Assembly (NCBI GenBank): GCA_017431005.1
Contig: JAFRLY010000027.1
Span: 1-64,000, forward strand
Direction of reading: 5' to 3'
Origin: Clostridia bacterium
GTDB lineage: Bacteria; Bacillota; Clostridia; Christensenellales; Aristaeellaceae
Length of the DNA: 64,000 bases
How positions within the stretch are numbered: the stretch's first letter is position 1; each line of letters starts with the position of its first letter. The translations under genes were made by a program, and so were the position numbers. This document shows positions 41,254 to 50,379 of this stretch, piece by piece. Below the pieces are notes generated by a model. That model was not told the origin of the DNA and made no database searches. It saw nothing but the letters and a program-made list of their open reading frames with translations.

Positions 41254-42099
41254 TCAGAATCTTTCGTTCAGCCATTCGGCGGAAACCTCCAGGCTCCTGA
41301 CCGGATCGTTGCCGATCCAGTTTTTATGGCTTTCCAGCACAACGGCCTGAATGCCGTTCTGCAGGGCGGCTTCACGGAGACTGTCCAGATCCATGCTGCC
41401 GGTGCCCAGCTCCATGCTGTCAGGCTTCAGGATAGGCGTCATGGCGGGTCCGGCCGGCCGGCAGCCGCGGTCGGTCACATGCCAGAGCTTCATGCGGCTG
41501 CCCAGCCGGTGCATCCAGGCTGCAGCATCCGCGCCTCCGTCCGTGAACCAGTAGCTGTCGAACTCAAAATTCACACAGTCCGGATCAGTATCGGACAGCA
41601 GAATATCATAGGCACGCAGTCCGGGCTTCACCTGCAGAAGCTCCACATTGTGGTTGTGATACAGCAGGGAAATGCCCGCTTTCTTAAGCTCGCCGCCGGC
41701 TTTGTTCAGCCGGACAGCCAGTTCACGGACCGATTTTTCATCTCCGTAGTCGAAACGGTACATTCCGGTGATCACCACGAATCCGGTATGATAATCCCCG
41801 GCTTCACGCGCAACTGCATCCGTTTCCCGCTCAAGACTGCCCAGATCGGCGTGCAGGCTGATGACAGACAGTCCGGCATCGGCAAGCAGCGCCTTCCAGT
41901 CCAGCTTTCCGCCTTTTCCGGTGGGCATCCCGGCTGCTTTTGTCATCATACGGATCATAAGGGAGGAAGGATGAATCATAAACCGGTTCAGCTCAAGACC
42001 GTCGTATCCGGCGGCTTTTATCCGATGAAGGGTTTGGCGGGCCACGGACTCGTTACCGGTCACAGTGCCCAGCATGATTTGCTGTACGGCTTTTTTCAT
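41254..42099 (-). CDS. Sugar phosphate isomerase/epimerase (AP endonuclease 2 fold)
   Basis: This is a 281-residue TIM-barrel protein of the xylose isomerase-like/IolE family. AAGYDGLELNRFMI, SLHADLGSLE, LLYHNHNVEL and the metal-binding VNFEFDSYWFTDGG and LWHVTDRG stretches are typical. It likely isomerises or oxidises-and-epimerises a sugar released by the neighbouring GH2. Its ATG overlaps the GH2 stop by four bases. The exact substrate cannot be told. Confidence 0.87.
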   Translation of the reverse strand: MKKAVQQIMLGTVTGNESVARQTLHRIKAAGYDGLELNRFMIHPSSLMIRMMTKAAGMPTGKGGKLDWKALLADAGLSVISLHADLGSLERETDAVAREAGDYHTGFVVITGMYRFDYGDEKSVRELAVRLNKAGGELKKAGISLLYHNHNVELLQVKPGLRAYDILLSDTDPDCVNFEFDSYWFTDGGADAAAWMHRLGSRMKLWHVTDRGCRPAGPAMTPILKPDSMELGTGSMDLDSLREAALQNGIQAVVLESHKNWIGNDPVRSLEVSAEWLNERF

Positions 42100-44297
42100 T
42101 TGCGGATCCCCTGCAATATACGGTTCAGCTGCTTCATACTCTGCTCATCAGCCCCGGACTGTTTGAGGAGGCTGATCATGGTCATACGGCCCATCATCCG
42201 CTGGAGGGCCGGATTATCCTTTACCGCGTCCGCCACATCACCGCGCTCTGACGCGCCTCTGGCCATCATCTGATTGATGATTTCACCTGCCCGGGGATGG
42301 GCGCGCAGCTCTCCCAGGGTATCCTGGATGGAAAAGCATTCCGGATCGATCTCCTCGCTGTCAAACCAGTTGGTGACTGAGGCTGCAGCTTTGTTGAAAA
42401 TATAGCTTTCATCAGGCGTGCTTACCCGGCGGAGACACATGGTATCGCTGACTGATCCGGATTCGGCTTTGATCAGGTGCTCCCCGAGCAGCGGAATCCG
42501 GAAGGTGAACACCGTTCTGCCTGTCTGCTCAGCCACCCTGACGCCGTCCGCATACAGCGTCACGCTCGGCTGATTGGAATACACCCTGATTTCGGTTTCC
42601 GCTTCACAGCGATTGACATACCGTTTGCCGCAAAGATGAACGAAGGGTGTACGCCTGTTCCAGGCGGCTTTGTACAGATAGAAGGCATCCTTGCGCAGGC
42701 AGCGGTCAAAGGTGACCAGACCTTTCTGGTTTTCACCGTGCTTCCCGCCCTCGTCCCGGCCGTCGGCCGCAAAGTCAAACAGATTCCACACATGTGTTGC
42801 CCACAGGTAAGGCCGTTCCTCGATCATGCGGAGCATGTGCTCATGATACAGCGCCTGATATTCCTCGGTATAGTCGCCTTTTTCGGGATGTGAGGAATGG
42901 AAGGCGGGGTTTGCGTCTGCTCCGTATTCGGAAAAACCGATGACCCTGTCCGGATACTTTGCGTGATATTCATCGAAAAACTCATCGGTCTGCTCCAGCT
43001 CGCCAAGGTACCAGCCGAAATACAGGTTATAGCTGTTGATATCCGGGATTTCAAGAACAGGACTGTCGGTTTCCAGCATGAAAACATTGGCCATGGTTGT
43101 AAGCCGGGTTTTATCCATACGGTGGCACAGATCGTTCAGCAGCCGGTGATTTTCCAGCAGATCATCGTTTACCGGGCTGGCGGCAGTGATTTCATTGGAC
43201 AGCCCCCAGACGGCGATGCAGGGATGATTAAAGCACTGCGTGATCAGCTCCCGCATCTGGCTGAGCGTATTTTCCCGGCCGTTCTTCATGTGCAGGGTGA
43301 TGTACGGAATTTCAGCCCATACGACGATGCCGTTTTCATCGCACAGATCGTAGAATTCCTGTGCGTGCTGGTAATGAGCCAGACGGAGGGTGTTGGCTCC
43401 CAGTTCCCGGATGATGGCCATATCAGCCTCATGATCTTCACGGGACAGAGCATTGCCTTTTCCCTTCAGATCCTGATGACGGCTGACCCCCCGCAGGGGA
43501 TAGCTGCGGCCGTTGAGGAAAAAGCCTTTTTCGGGATCGCAACGGAATTCACGGCATCCGAACCGTGTTTCAACAGCATCGCCGCTGTCCAGCTCAGCGG
43601 CAGCGGTATACAGGAAGGGATCATCCACGCCGTCCCACAGGCGGACATTTTCAATGATAAATTCAGCCAGGGCATGACCGTCCGCGGAAGCGACAGTCTG
43701 GCTCCGGCCGTTCACGGTAACGGTGACGGAGGCCGCGTTCTGCCAGGTTTCCACGGTTACGGAAGCGCTGCGCCGCTCAAGATCAACAACCGGCGTGACC
43801 CTGATGCCGGGGGTGCCGTCCCTGAGCAGTTCAAAGTGTTCCTTCGGAACAGAAATCAGACGGACTTCCCGGTATAAGCCGCCGTAGAAAGTGAAATCCG
43901 CTTTCTGGGGGTAAACGGTATCATTGTCTTCGTTGCTGACGGCTACAGCCAGGATGTTTCGCGCCGCTCTTTCGCCCGTCAGTTCAGCACGGAAGGCGGA
44001 ATAACCGCCGGCGTGATGAGCCAGATGCCGGCCGTTGAAATATACGTCCGCGGACATGGCTGCACCGTTGATTTCCAGAAAAACGCATTCTCCCGACAGC
44101 TCGGCTTCCGTCAGCTCACGTACATACCAGCAAAGACCTCTGTGATAATCATTTCCGCCGTCCTGGCCGTCCGCTGCGTTCCAGGTATGGGGCAGGGAAA
44201 CACATTCTCCCTGCCCGAAGGCCGCCAGGGCCTGTTCCGGAGACAGAGCGGCTTTCAGAAACGTCCAGCCATCCTTCAGAACGGTTATTTTACGCAT
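42096..44297 (-). CDS. Glycoside hydrolase family 2, beta-galactosidase-like
   Basis: This is a 733-residue retaining glycosidase. Residues 10-150 are the jelly-roll sugar-binding domain (HTWNAADGQDGGNDYHRGLCWYVREL), 160-255 the immunoglobulin-like domain, and 256-590 the barrel with GVSRHQD at 270-276, acid/base Glu369 (WGLSNEI) and nucleophile Glu457 (GFSEYGAD). NQKGLVTFDRCLRKDAFYLYKA is typical of beta-galactosidases rather than glucuronidases. No signal peptide is present. ATG at 44297 overlaps the symporter stop by eight bases with AAGGGGG upstream. It likely cuts beta-galactosides imported by that symporter. Confidence 0.9.
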   Translation of the reverse strand: MRKITVLKDGWTFLKAALSPEQALAAFGQGECVSLPHTWNAADGQDGGNDYHRGLCWYVRELTEAELSGECVFLEINGAAMSADVYFNGRHLAHHAGGYSAFRAELTGERAARNILAVAVSNEDNDTVYPQKADFTFYGGLYREVRLISVPKEHFELLRDGTPGIRVTPVVDLERRSASVTVETWQNAASVTVTVNGRSQTVASADGHALAEFIIENVRLWDGVDDPFLYTAAAELDSGDAVETRFGCREFRCDPEKGFFLNGRSYPLRGVSRHQDLKGKGNALSREDHEADMAIIRELGANTLRLAHYQHAQEFYDLCDENGIVVWAEIPYITLHMKNGRENTLSQMRELITQCFNHPCIAVWGLSNEITAASPVNDDLLENHRLLNDLCHRMDKTRLTTMANVFMLETDSPVLEIPDINSYNLYFGWYLGELEQTDEFFDEYHAKYPDRVIGFSEYGADANPAFHSSHPEKGDYTEEYQALYHEHMLRMIEERPYLWATHVWNLFDFAADGRDEGGKHGENQKGLVTFDRCLRKDAFYLYKAAWNRRTPFVHLCGKRYVNRCEAETEIRVYSNQPSVTLYADGVRVAEQTGRTVFTFRIPLLGEHLIKAESGSVSDTMCLRRVSTPDESYIFNKAAASVTNWFDSEEIDPECFSIQDTLGELRAHPRAGEIINQMMARGASERGDVADAVKDNPALQRMMGRMTMISLLKQSGADEQSMKQLNRILQGIRK

Positions 44298-45807
44298 TGG
44301 CGGGATCCCCCTTGTGCAGTTCCTCTTCAAACAGTTCATTCCGGGCAGCCGCTTTCCTGTCAGCGATGCGCTTCTGCACATGAACCATTTCTCCCTTGGT
44401 CAGTCCGCAGCGGCGCATAGCCAGCAGCGTGCAGATCCAGCCCAGTATTGCCAGACCGTAGCGCAGGAACATGGTCATCCAGAACACCCCGGAGGTGGCG
44501 GCATCGCCGGGCTGGGGCATGGTGGCGGTATATCCGATCAGCGCAACGCAGCCGGTGGCGATGGCCGCAGAGAAGGAGGAGACGATTTTGTCCACAAGGC
44601 TGTAGGTGCCGCTGACAACAGCAGGGATGTATTTGCCGCTGCGGTCCAGCTCATAGTCGATAATATCCGCCATAAAGCCTGTATTGGCAGTGGTTACGCA
44701 CATGGCAAAGCCGTTTGTGACAAAGGTGAGAAGCACGAAGAGAATCATGGTTACGCCCATGTGGGAAATGGTCTGTGTGCCGACAGTATTGCGCACGATG
44801 ATGAAGAAGGCGATGATCGCAATGTTGGCAATAATGCAGTTGCGGGTCCAGGATACAATACTTTCCTTGTGTCCGTGACGGCCGGCATAGCGCGCGCCGT
44901 AGGCGGCGAACAGGATGGAGGGCAGCATGCCGATCATGCTGAGCGTGGTGGCCAGACCCATATCACCGATCAGGATACCGTTCAGCATGGTGCTGACGAT
45001 GGATGCGGAGGATGCCTGCTGAGCGATTTTGTCAGAGGCGGCGGACAGGATGTAGCTTTGCAGCGGTGTGTTATGACGGAGCACGTCCACCATGTCACGC
45101 ACCTTCAGCCGCTCATTCCGGATACCTTTGAAGTTCTCGGGCCTGTCATATTCCGAAATGCCGATGCAGACCAGAACAACACCGATAAAGGAGATGGCGA
45201 CGCACATCCAGGTGGTGATGTTCAGGAAATCCTGGTTGAAAGAGCCTCCCATAGCGGGCATCAGTTTGGTGTAAACAACAATGTTCAATGCCATGGGGGT
45301 CAGATAATTGAGCACAGTCTGCCAGACACCCACAGTAGGACGCTGTTTGGGATCGTTGGTCATCAGGGCAGGCAGCGTCTGGGCGGTCATGTTGACGATG
45401 GTGTAGCCGATCACATACAGCAGATAGAAGCCCAGGAATGTCGGAATGCCATGTCCTTTGCTGGAGAAAAAGTTGAACATGCACAGAAGGCCCGCAGTCT
45501 GGATGGCCCAGCCGATCAGCATCAGGGGCCGTACCTTGCCGAAACGGGTATTGAATCTGTCGTATACAAAGGCCAGCAGGGGATCGGTAATGGCGTCAAA
45601 GATACGGGTGAAGGTGAGCAGGCCGCCGACCACCATTGTGGCAATCCCGTAGCCGATGGATGCCGAATAGCTGGCCAGTCCGATCAGGAAATACACGGCC
45701 ATGCCGTTGAAGGCATTAAAGGCGACCAGAATAATCTGCCAGAGCTTTGCTTTGCGGTACTGTACACCGCTGTCAGGAGTGGGGACTGTCTGTGCGTTTG
45801 TCATCAT
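44290..45807 (-). CDS. GPH family sugar:cation symporter (MelB-like)
   Basis: This is a 505-residue importer with about 12 helices of the glycoside-pentoside-hexuronide family. AFNGMAVYFLIGLASYSASIGYG, GLLTFTRIFDAITDPLLAFVYDRFNTRFGKVRPLMLIG and the late TANTGFMADIIDYELDRSGKYIPA are the hallmarks. AGAGGAG precedes the first of two ATGs. It leads the GH2-isomerase run and is divergent from the AraC regulator. It should take up the oligosaccharide or glycoside that GH2 cuts. Confidence 0.93.
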   Translation of the reverse strand: MMTNAQTVPTPDSGVQYRKAKLWQIILVAFNAFNGMAVYFLIGLASYSASIGYGIATMVVGGLLTFTRIFDAITDPLLAFVYDRFNTRFGKVRPLMLIGWAIQTAGLLCMFNFFSSKGHGIPTFLGFYLLYVIGYTIVNMTAQTLPALMTNDPKQRPTVGVWQTVLNYLTPMALNIVVYTKLMPAMGGSFNQDFLNITTWMCVAISFIGVVLVCIGISEYDRPENFKGIRNERLKVRDMVDVLRHNTPLQSYILSAASDKIAQQASSASIVSTMLNGILIGDMGLATTLSMIGMLPSILFAAYGARYAGRHGHKESIVSWTRNCIIANIAIIAFFIIVRNTVGTQTISHMGVTMILFVLLTFVTNGFAMCVTTANTGFMADIIDYELDRSGKYIPAVVSGTYSLVDKIVSSFSAAIATGCVALIGYTATMPQPGDAATSGVFWMTMFLRYGLAILGWICTLLAMRRCGLTKGEMVHVQKRIADRKAAARNELFEEELHKGDPANA

Positions 45808-45864
45808 GAATCTCCTCTTTTCATATGATATCGGCAATCTGTATTGCCTGCAGTTTATGGTAAA

Positions 45865-45894
45865 ATTATAGAGAGTATTCTCCCGGGGCGTAAA
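45865..45894 (-). promoter_or_regulatory. Promoter of the GPH/GH2/isomerase operon
   Basis: TTTACG (45889-45894) and a perfect TATAAT (45865-45870) are 18 bases apart on the minus strand, about 60 bases before the symporter start. A weak -35 fits activation by the divergent AraC protein. Confidence 0.6.
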
Positions 45895-45981
45895 GCCAAA
45901 AAGGAAAGTAAAATTACAAAAATTCAGGATGTTTTATAAATCCGGAGAAGTATCAGATAAAATGATTTCATATCATTCAGA

Positions 45982-46010
45982 TTGTTTTATTATTCATGAA
46001 ATGATAAAAT
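45982..46010 (+). promoter_or_regulatory. Promoter of the AraC-type regulator gene
   Basis: TTGTTT (45982-45987) and TAAAAT (46005-46010) are 17 bases apart. ATGATTTCAT and ATGAAATGAT-like repeats flank the -35 and may be AraC-protein binding half-sites. Confidence 0.5.
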
Positions 46011-46035
46011 ATCAGACAGAAAGGGTGTGGGGAAT

Positions 46036-47274
46036 ATGTACGCGGGCATTACCCGTGCTGAGCAGAATCTGCTGCTTCTGCAGTCCATGATTCCGAAGGA
46101 CGAAAAGCTGTATGTCTGGTGCTATAACGCGTCAGGAGAATTTGTCGCATCCTCGTGCCCGGAATCGTATCAGAGCATGCTGGATCATGCCTTCCGTGTT
46201 ATGGGCGGATTTCAGAAGGTGATGAATCTGTCGGAGAATCCTGAAGAAAAGTATCCGAGGATTCTTGGATCCGCCATCGGAATGCAGTGGGCTGTCACCT
46301 ATGAATCCGAACGTAAAAAGGACCTGTTTTTTATCATCGGCCCGGTTTTCTATACCATGCCGAAGGAAAACACGCTGCGCCCGGCTCTGTATGCCGTGGC
46401 TGCGTTAGCTGACAGCCAGACCTGGATTCAGGCTCTGTGTGCCAGCCTTCCGGCGCTTCCGGTGATGACACACGCCGTTTTTACAAGATATGTGCTGATG
46501 GTGCATAACACCCTGACTGGAGAACAGCTTGGACTGGAGGTTTTCAGCAGCCAGTCCGGGGCGCAGCCGGAAATCGGGAGTCAGCCTGTCGGGGAAAGAA
46601 ACCGGCTGCAGGTTTATCAGGCGGAGCAGGCACTGCTGCAGATGGTGCGTGCCGGAGATATCAATTATCAGAGAGCCTTCCAGAACAGCAGTGCGCTCAG
46701 CCCGGGCGTGCCGGTGCAGGGGAAGGATCCGCTGCGTCAGATGAAGACCAGCATCATCGTGTTTACCACCCTGGTAAGCCGTGCCGCCATGGAGGGCGGA
46801 CTGTCGCCGGAGGTTGCCTATTCTCTTGGAGACTCCTATATTCAGACTGCGGAAGACTGCCGGGACAGCGGAGAGCTGGCCGCCCTGGCCCAGGCTATGT
46901 ATCACGATTTTATTTACCGGGTTCATTATGTGCATTCCAATCCGAACTATTCCCACGCCATTCAGAAATGCTGTGATTATATTGAACTCAGCCTGGACCG
47001 GCGCATCCGCACGGCAGATCTGGCAGCACTGGTGGGTTATACGGAATATTATCTGACTGAAAAATTCAAAAAGGAGACGGGAAAATCCGTCAGCACCTAT
47101 ATACGGGACACCAAAATAGCCCGGGCGAGGGTCATCCTGGAGTCCACGGACCTGCCGGTTGCCGAAATTTCAGACCGGCTGGCCTTCAATACTCCCAACT
47201 ATTTTATCCAATGCTTCAGGGATGTTGTCGGCTGTACACCGGCACAATACAGAAGGAACGGCCGGGGACATTGA
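46036..47274 (+). CDS. AraC family transcriptional regulator
   Basis: This is a 412-residue regulator. The C-terminal 100 residues carry two helix-turn-helix motifs (RIRTADLAALVGYTEYYLTEKF; VAEISDRLAFNTPNYFIQCF, then GCTPAQYRR) of the AraC/XylS family. The long N-terminal part with an all-alpha/beta mix probably senses a sugar but is not one I recognise. ATG at 46036 was preferred; a GTG nine bases earlier abuts the AAAGGG site. It is divergent from the symporter/GH2 operon and probably controls it. Confidence 0.9.
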   Translation: MYAGITRAEQNLLLLQSMIPKDEKLYVWCYNASGEFVASSCPESYQSMLDHAFRVMGGFQKVMNLSENPEEKYPRILGSAIGMQWAVTYESERKKDLFFIIGPVFYTMPKENTLRPALYAVAALADSQTWIQALCASLPALPVMTHAVFTRYVLMVHNTLTGEQLGLEVFSSQSGAQPEIGSQPVGERNRLQVYQAEQALLQMVRAGDINYQRAFQNSSALSPGVPVQGKDPLRQMKTSIIVFTTLVSRAAMEGGLSPEVAYSLGDSYIQTAEDCRDSGELAALAQAMYHDFIYRVHYVHSNPNYSHAIQKCCDYIELSLDRRIRTADLAALVGYTEYYLTEKFKKETGKSVSTYIRDTKIARARVILESTDLPVAEISDRLAFNTPNYFIQCFRDVVGCTPAQYRRNGRGH

Positions 47275-47307
47275 ATCTTGGTGAAAAGTATTATCAGCTG
47301 CTCCTGT

Positions 47308-48159
47308 TCAGCCCTTGACACTGCCTGCTGTCAGACCTTGCACAAAGAATTTCTGGCATAGAATAAAAATCAGAATGACAGGGATCAGCGTCAGAACGGA
47401 CATGGCAAATACATATCCCCATTGAGTAAACTGATGCTGACCAAAGAAGCCGGCAATCGCAATGGGGAGCGTACGTTTGCCCGTATCATTGATCACAGTA
47501 TTTGCCCATGGGTATTCTTCCCAGGCAGTCAGAAAATTAAAGATACTGACAGAAGCGACAGCCGGAGATGCAAGGGGAAGAGCAATCTGCGTAAATACTG
47601 TCCAAACGTTTGCTCCGTCAATCCAGGATGCTTCCATAATTTCTCCGGGAATATTTTCCATAAATCCTTTGATCATAAAAGTGGAGAATGGAATAACCCA
47701 TGCAATGTAAAATGGTATTAATCCCCATAAATGGTTTACAAGATTCAGTTTTGTCGCAAGCTCGAATTGAGGAACAATCATTGTGGTACCCGGAATAATC
47801 ATTGATAATATGATAAACCCAAAGATCAGTCTGTTTGCTTTCAGTTTAAATTTCCCAAGAACAAAAGCCATGGCCGATGATAAAGCTGCTGCCAGAACAA
47901 TGGTTGTAAGAGATACGAACACAGAGTTCAGGAAATTCAGATAGAATTTGCTTTGGCTGAGAATATAGCAGTAGTTCTCCAGCGTAAGCGCTTCCCACTT
48001 TGGAAAGAAGCGCGGAGGATATTCATAAAGCGCCCCATTCGGACGCAGAGATGTCGAAATCATATAAATCATGGGCAGTGTAAATATCACAGTACCCAAG
48101 GCCAGAAGAATATATCGGCACACCATGCTGCGGATTTTTGTCCTGTTCAGGCTTCTCAT
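47308..48159 (-). CDS. Sugar ABC transporter permease, MalG type
   Basis: This is a 283-residue inner-membrane protein with six helices. The cytoplasmic EAA loop is EASWIDGANVWTVFTQIALPLASP. IPGTTMIVPQFELATKLNLVNHLWGLIPFYIAWVIPFSTFMIKGF is typical of the CUT1 oligosaccharide family. It is last in the LacI-GH13-ABC operon, 14 bases after the MalF-type gene. No ATPase gene is present, so a shared MsmX-like ATPase elsewhere is likely. Confidence 0.93.
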   Translation of the reverse strand: MRSLNRTKIRSMVCRYILLALGTVIFTLPMIYMISTSLRPNGALYEYPPRFFPKWEALTLENYCYILSQSKFYLNFLNSVFVSLTTIVLAAALSSAMAFVLGKFKLKANRLIFGFIILSMIIPGTTMIVPQFELATKLNLVNHLWGLIPFYIAWVIPFSTFMIKGFMENIPGEIMEASWIDGANVWTVFTQIALPLASPAVASVSIFNFLTAWEEYPWANTVINDTGKRTLPIAIAGFFGQHQFTQWGYVFAMSVLTLIPVILIFILCQKFFVQGLTAGSVKG

Positions 48160-48173
48160 GATGGAATCCTCCT

Positions 48174-49058
48174 TTAATTATCCCGGCTGCGCATCATGCG
48201 GAACTGAACGACAGCCAGCAGTCCAAGACAAAGGGCCATCACGAAGCTGAGAGCTGCCGCATAGCCGAACCTGCCGGTGCTGAAAGCTTTATAATACATC
48301 CAGGTCAGGAGGGTGTCTGTCTGATGCGCCGGTTTACCTCCGGTAATCATCTTGATGGATGTGAAGACATTAAATCCGCCTATGGTCAGCTCAATTAACG
48401 CAAAAAGAATTGTTCCCCTGATACCGGGCAATGTGACATGGATAAATTTTTTCCACGCACCACAGCCGTCGATTTCAGAAGCTTCATATAAATCCGCCGG
48501 AACCTGCTGTAAAGCGGCCAAAAAAATGACCATGTTCCAGCCAATCCCTTTCCATATACCCAAAATCATAGCTACGCTGATCCCGCCCCAGCGTGTATCC
48601 AGCCAACGGATATTTGCTGAAGTTACCTTGACAATCTTCCACAGGAAGTAATTGAGGAGACCTTCAGTATTGAAAATGTATCTGAAAACCAAAGAGGCAA
48701 TAACCCATGATGTAACAACCGGAAGGTAATTAATAACCCGGAACGTCACGCTGAACCGTTTGATTCCGTTCAAAAGAATGGCTGTCAACAGACCAACAGC
48801 CATCTGACCGGGGACTGTAATAAGCGTATATACGATGCTGTTTACAAATACTGTCCGGAAGGTCTGATCCCGGAATACTTCTCTGTAGTTTTCAAATCCG
48901 TTGAAGGGTTGGGCGAGCATTGAGGAAAAGCTCATATCACATAAACTCATCCAAAAAAGCCGAACTATCGGATAAACAGTAAATGCTGCAAAAAGCAGAA
49001 GACCCGGTAAAAGCAGGGCAATAAGCTGTGCCCGATTCAAACGGGATTTTGTAATCAT
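48174..49058 (-). CDS. Sugar ABC transporter permease, MalF type
   Basis: This is a 294-residue membrane protein with six helices. The EAA loop is EASEIDGCGAWKKFIHVTLPGIRGT. FTVYPIVRLFWMSLCDMSFSS is the usual start of the family. It pairs with the MalG-type permease downstream. A long hairpin separates it from the binding-protein gene. Confidence 0.93.
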   Translation of the reverse strand: MITKSRLNRAQLIALLLPGLLLFAAFTVYPIVRLFWMSLCDMSFSSMLAQPFNGFENYREVFRDQTFRTVFVNSIVYTLITVPGQMAVGLLTAILLNGIKRFSVTFRVINYLPVVTSWVIASLVFRYIFNTEGLLNYFLWKIVKVTSANIRWLDTRWGGISVAMILGIWKGIGWNMVIFLAALQQVPADLYEASEIDGCGAWKKFIHVTLPGIRGTILFALIELTIGGFNVFTSIKMITGGKPAHQTDTLLTWMYYKAFSTGRFGYAAALSFVMALCLGLLAVVQFRMMRSRDN

Positions 49059-49077
49059 GGGCTCATCTCCGGAAAGT

Positions 49078-49106
49078 GCGGCGGAGCAGATTGCCTGCTC
49101 CGCCGC
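49078..49106 (-). terminator. Hairpin between binding protein and permease genes
   Basis: GCGGCGGAGCAG and CTGCTCCGCCGC form a perfect 12 bp stem with a five-base loop. No T-run follows, so it is more likely a messenger stabiliser or partial attenuator that lets the binding protein be made in excess over the permeases. Confidence 0.6.
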
Positions 49107-49121
49107 AGACGTATTATTTGA

Positions 49122-50366
49122 TTATTTCAGCAGCTCATCCCACTTGGAGGCCAGTTCATCCATGGCCTCCTGAGCAGTCTTTTCACCGGTAACCACTGCG
49201 GTCATGGCAACAGTCAGATCATTATCCATCTCACTCCAGGCAGCAACTGTAGGACGTGCCTTTGCAGTCTGGATTGCTTCAATGAAAGGAGCATAATCGG
49301 CGTTCTTTACGGTTTCACTTTCCAGCGCTGCTTTATTTACCGGAATCTGTCCGCATTTTGCCATTTCAGTTTCAGCAAATTCATCAGTCATGAACTGCAT
49401 GAACTTCCAGGCAGCTTCCTTATTGGCGGAATTGAACATAGCAATATCCTCACCGCCCAGGACAGAAATGCTTCCACCTTCACCGGCAGGGATCGGAGCA
49501 GTGCCGTAAGCCACATCGGGATATGCGCCGGCAAGCTCAGCGGATTTCCAGGGGCCTTCAAGCATCATTGCATAACGTCCGGTACCAAATCCATCGGTCA
49601 TGGGAATATCACCGGAATTAAAACCGGTAATTCCACCGGCTTTAACCAGTTCTGCAAAGGTTTCAACAGCCTTAACGGCAGCGGGTCCGTTGATATAACC
49701 GGTAGCTTCAGTCTGCTCGTCATTTGTCAGGCTTCCGCCGAAACTCCAGATAAAAGGACAGATATTCCAGCCGGCCAGAGCAGGCTCGTTCCAGCCCCAT
49801 ACCTGCTGCCCGTTGGCATTTTCTCCGGACAGTTTCCTGACGGCTTCAATCCACTCATCCATTGTTGCAGGAATCCGGACATCAGCAGCTTCCAGCATAG
49901 CCTTGTTGTAGAAAACAATTTTACTGTTTGTATTGAGCGCAAGCGCATAATTATGTCCGCCGATTATACTGGTGGACATAGCACTTTCGAGCAGTTTCCC
50001 GCTGACTTCGGAAAAATCAGGCATTTCCTCATCCAATGCAACCAGGATTCCCATTTTCTGAAATTCGGGCAACCAGGCAATATCACAGCGGGCGACATCA
50101 GGCAGGGCTTCGCTTTTGGCACTGACCAGAACTTTGTCATGCAGTTCAGCCCACTCATGTGAGACAGCATTGACTTTGATTCCGGGATTTTCAGCTTCGA
50201 ATGCCGGAATCAGCACATTCATCAGGGTTTCGTTTTCAGCAGACTGTGCACTGTAATGATGCCAGAAATTGATCGTGACAGTTTCACCTTCAGCAAAGGC
50301 GCTGCCAACGGTCAGAAACATCAGACAGGCCAGCAAAGCAGCCAACAACTTGGTACGGGTACACAT
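49122..50366 (-). CDS. Sugar ABC transporter substrate-binding protein
   Basis: This is a 414-residue type 1 binding protein of the CUT1 family. The signal peptide LLAALLACLMFLTVGSAFA ends at a signal peptidase I site (AFA then EG), with no lipobox cysteine in a suitable place. The mature part begins VTINFWHHYSAQSAENETL, and TGRYAMMLEGPWKSAEL is a family landmark. It binds an oligosaccharide, probably a maltodextrin given the GH13 next to it, and hands it to the two permeases. AAGGAGG precedes the ATG. Confidence 0.92.
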   Translation of the reverse strand: MCTRTKLLAALLACLMFLTVGSAFAEGETVTINFWHHYSAQSAENETLMNVLIPAFEAENPGIKVNAVSHEWAELHDKVLVSAKSEALPDVARCDIAWLPEFQKMGILVALDEEMPDFSEVSGKLLESAMSTSIIGGHNYALALNTNSKIVFYNKAMLEAADVRIPATMDEWIEAVRKLSGENANGQQVWGWNEPALAGWNICPFIWSFGGSLTNDEQTEATGYINGPAAVKAVETFAELVKAGGITGFNSGDIPMTDGFGTGRYAMMLEGPWKSAELAGAYPDVAYGTAPIPAGEGGSISVLGGEDIAMFNSANKEAAWKFMQFMTDEFAETEMAKCGQIPVNKAALESETVKNADYAPFIEAIQTAKARPTVAAWSEMDNDLTVAMTAVVTGEKTAQEAMDELASKWDELLK

Positions 50367-50379
50367 TGGTTCTTCCTCC

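Noticed and set aside
42096..44297. Second beta-glucuronidase because of an N-Q-K-G stretch
   Set aside because: The surrounding GLVTFDRCLRKDAFYLYKA matches beta-galactosidases, and the NRYYGWY and MWSQEYQQEY features of glucuronidases are absent.
44314..45828. 504-codon plus-strand frame opposite the GPH symporter
   Set aside because: It is the mirror of a clear 12-helix transporter and has no start signal or domain.
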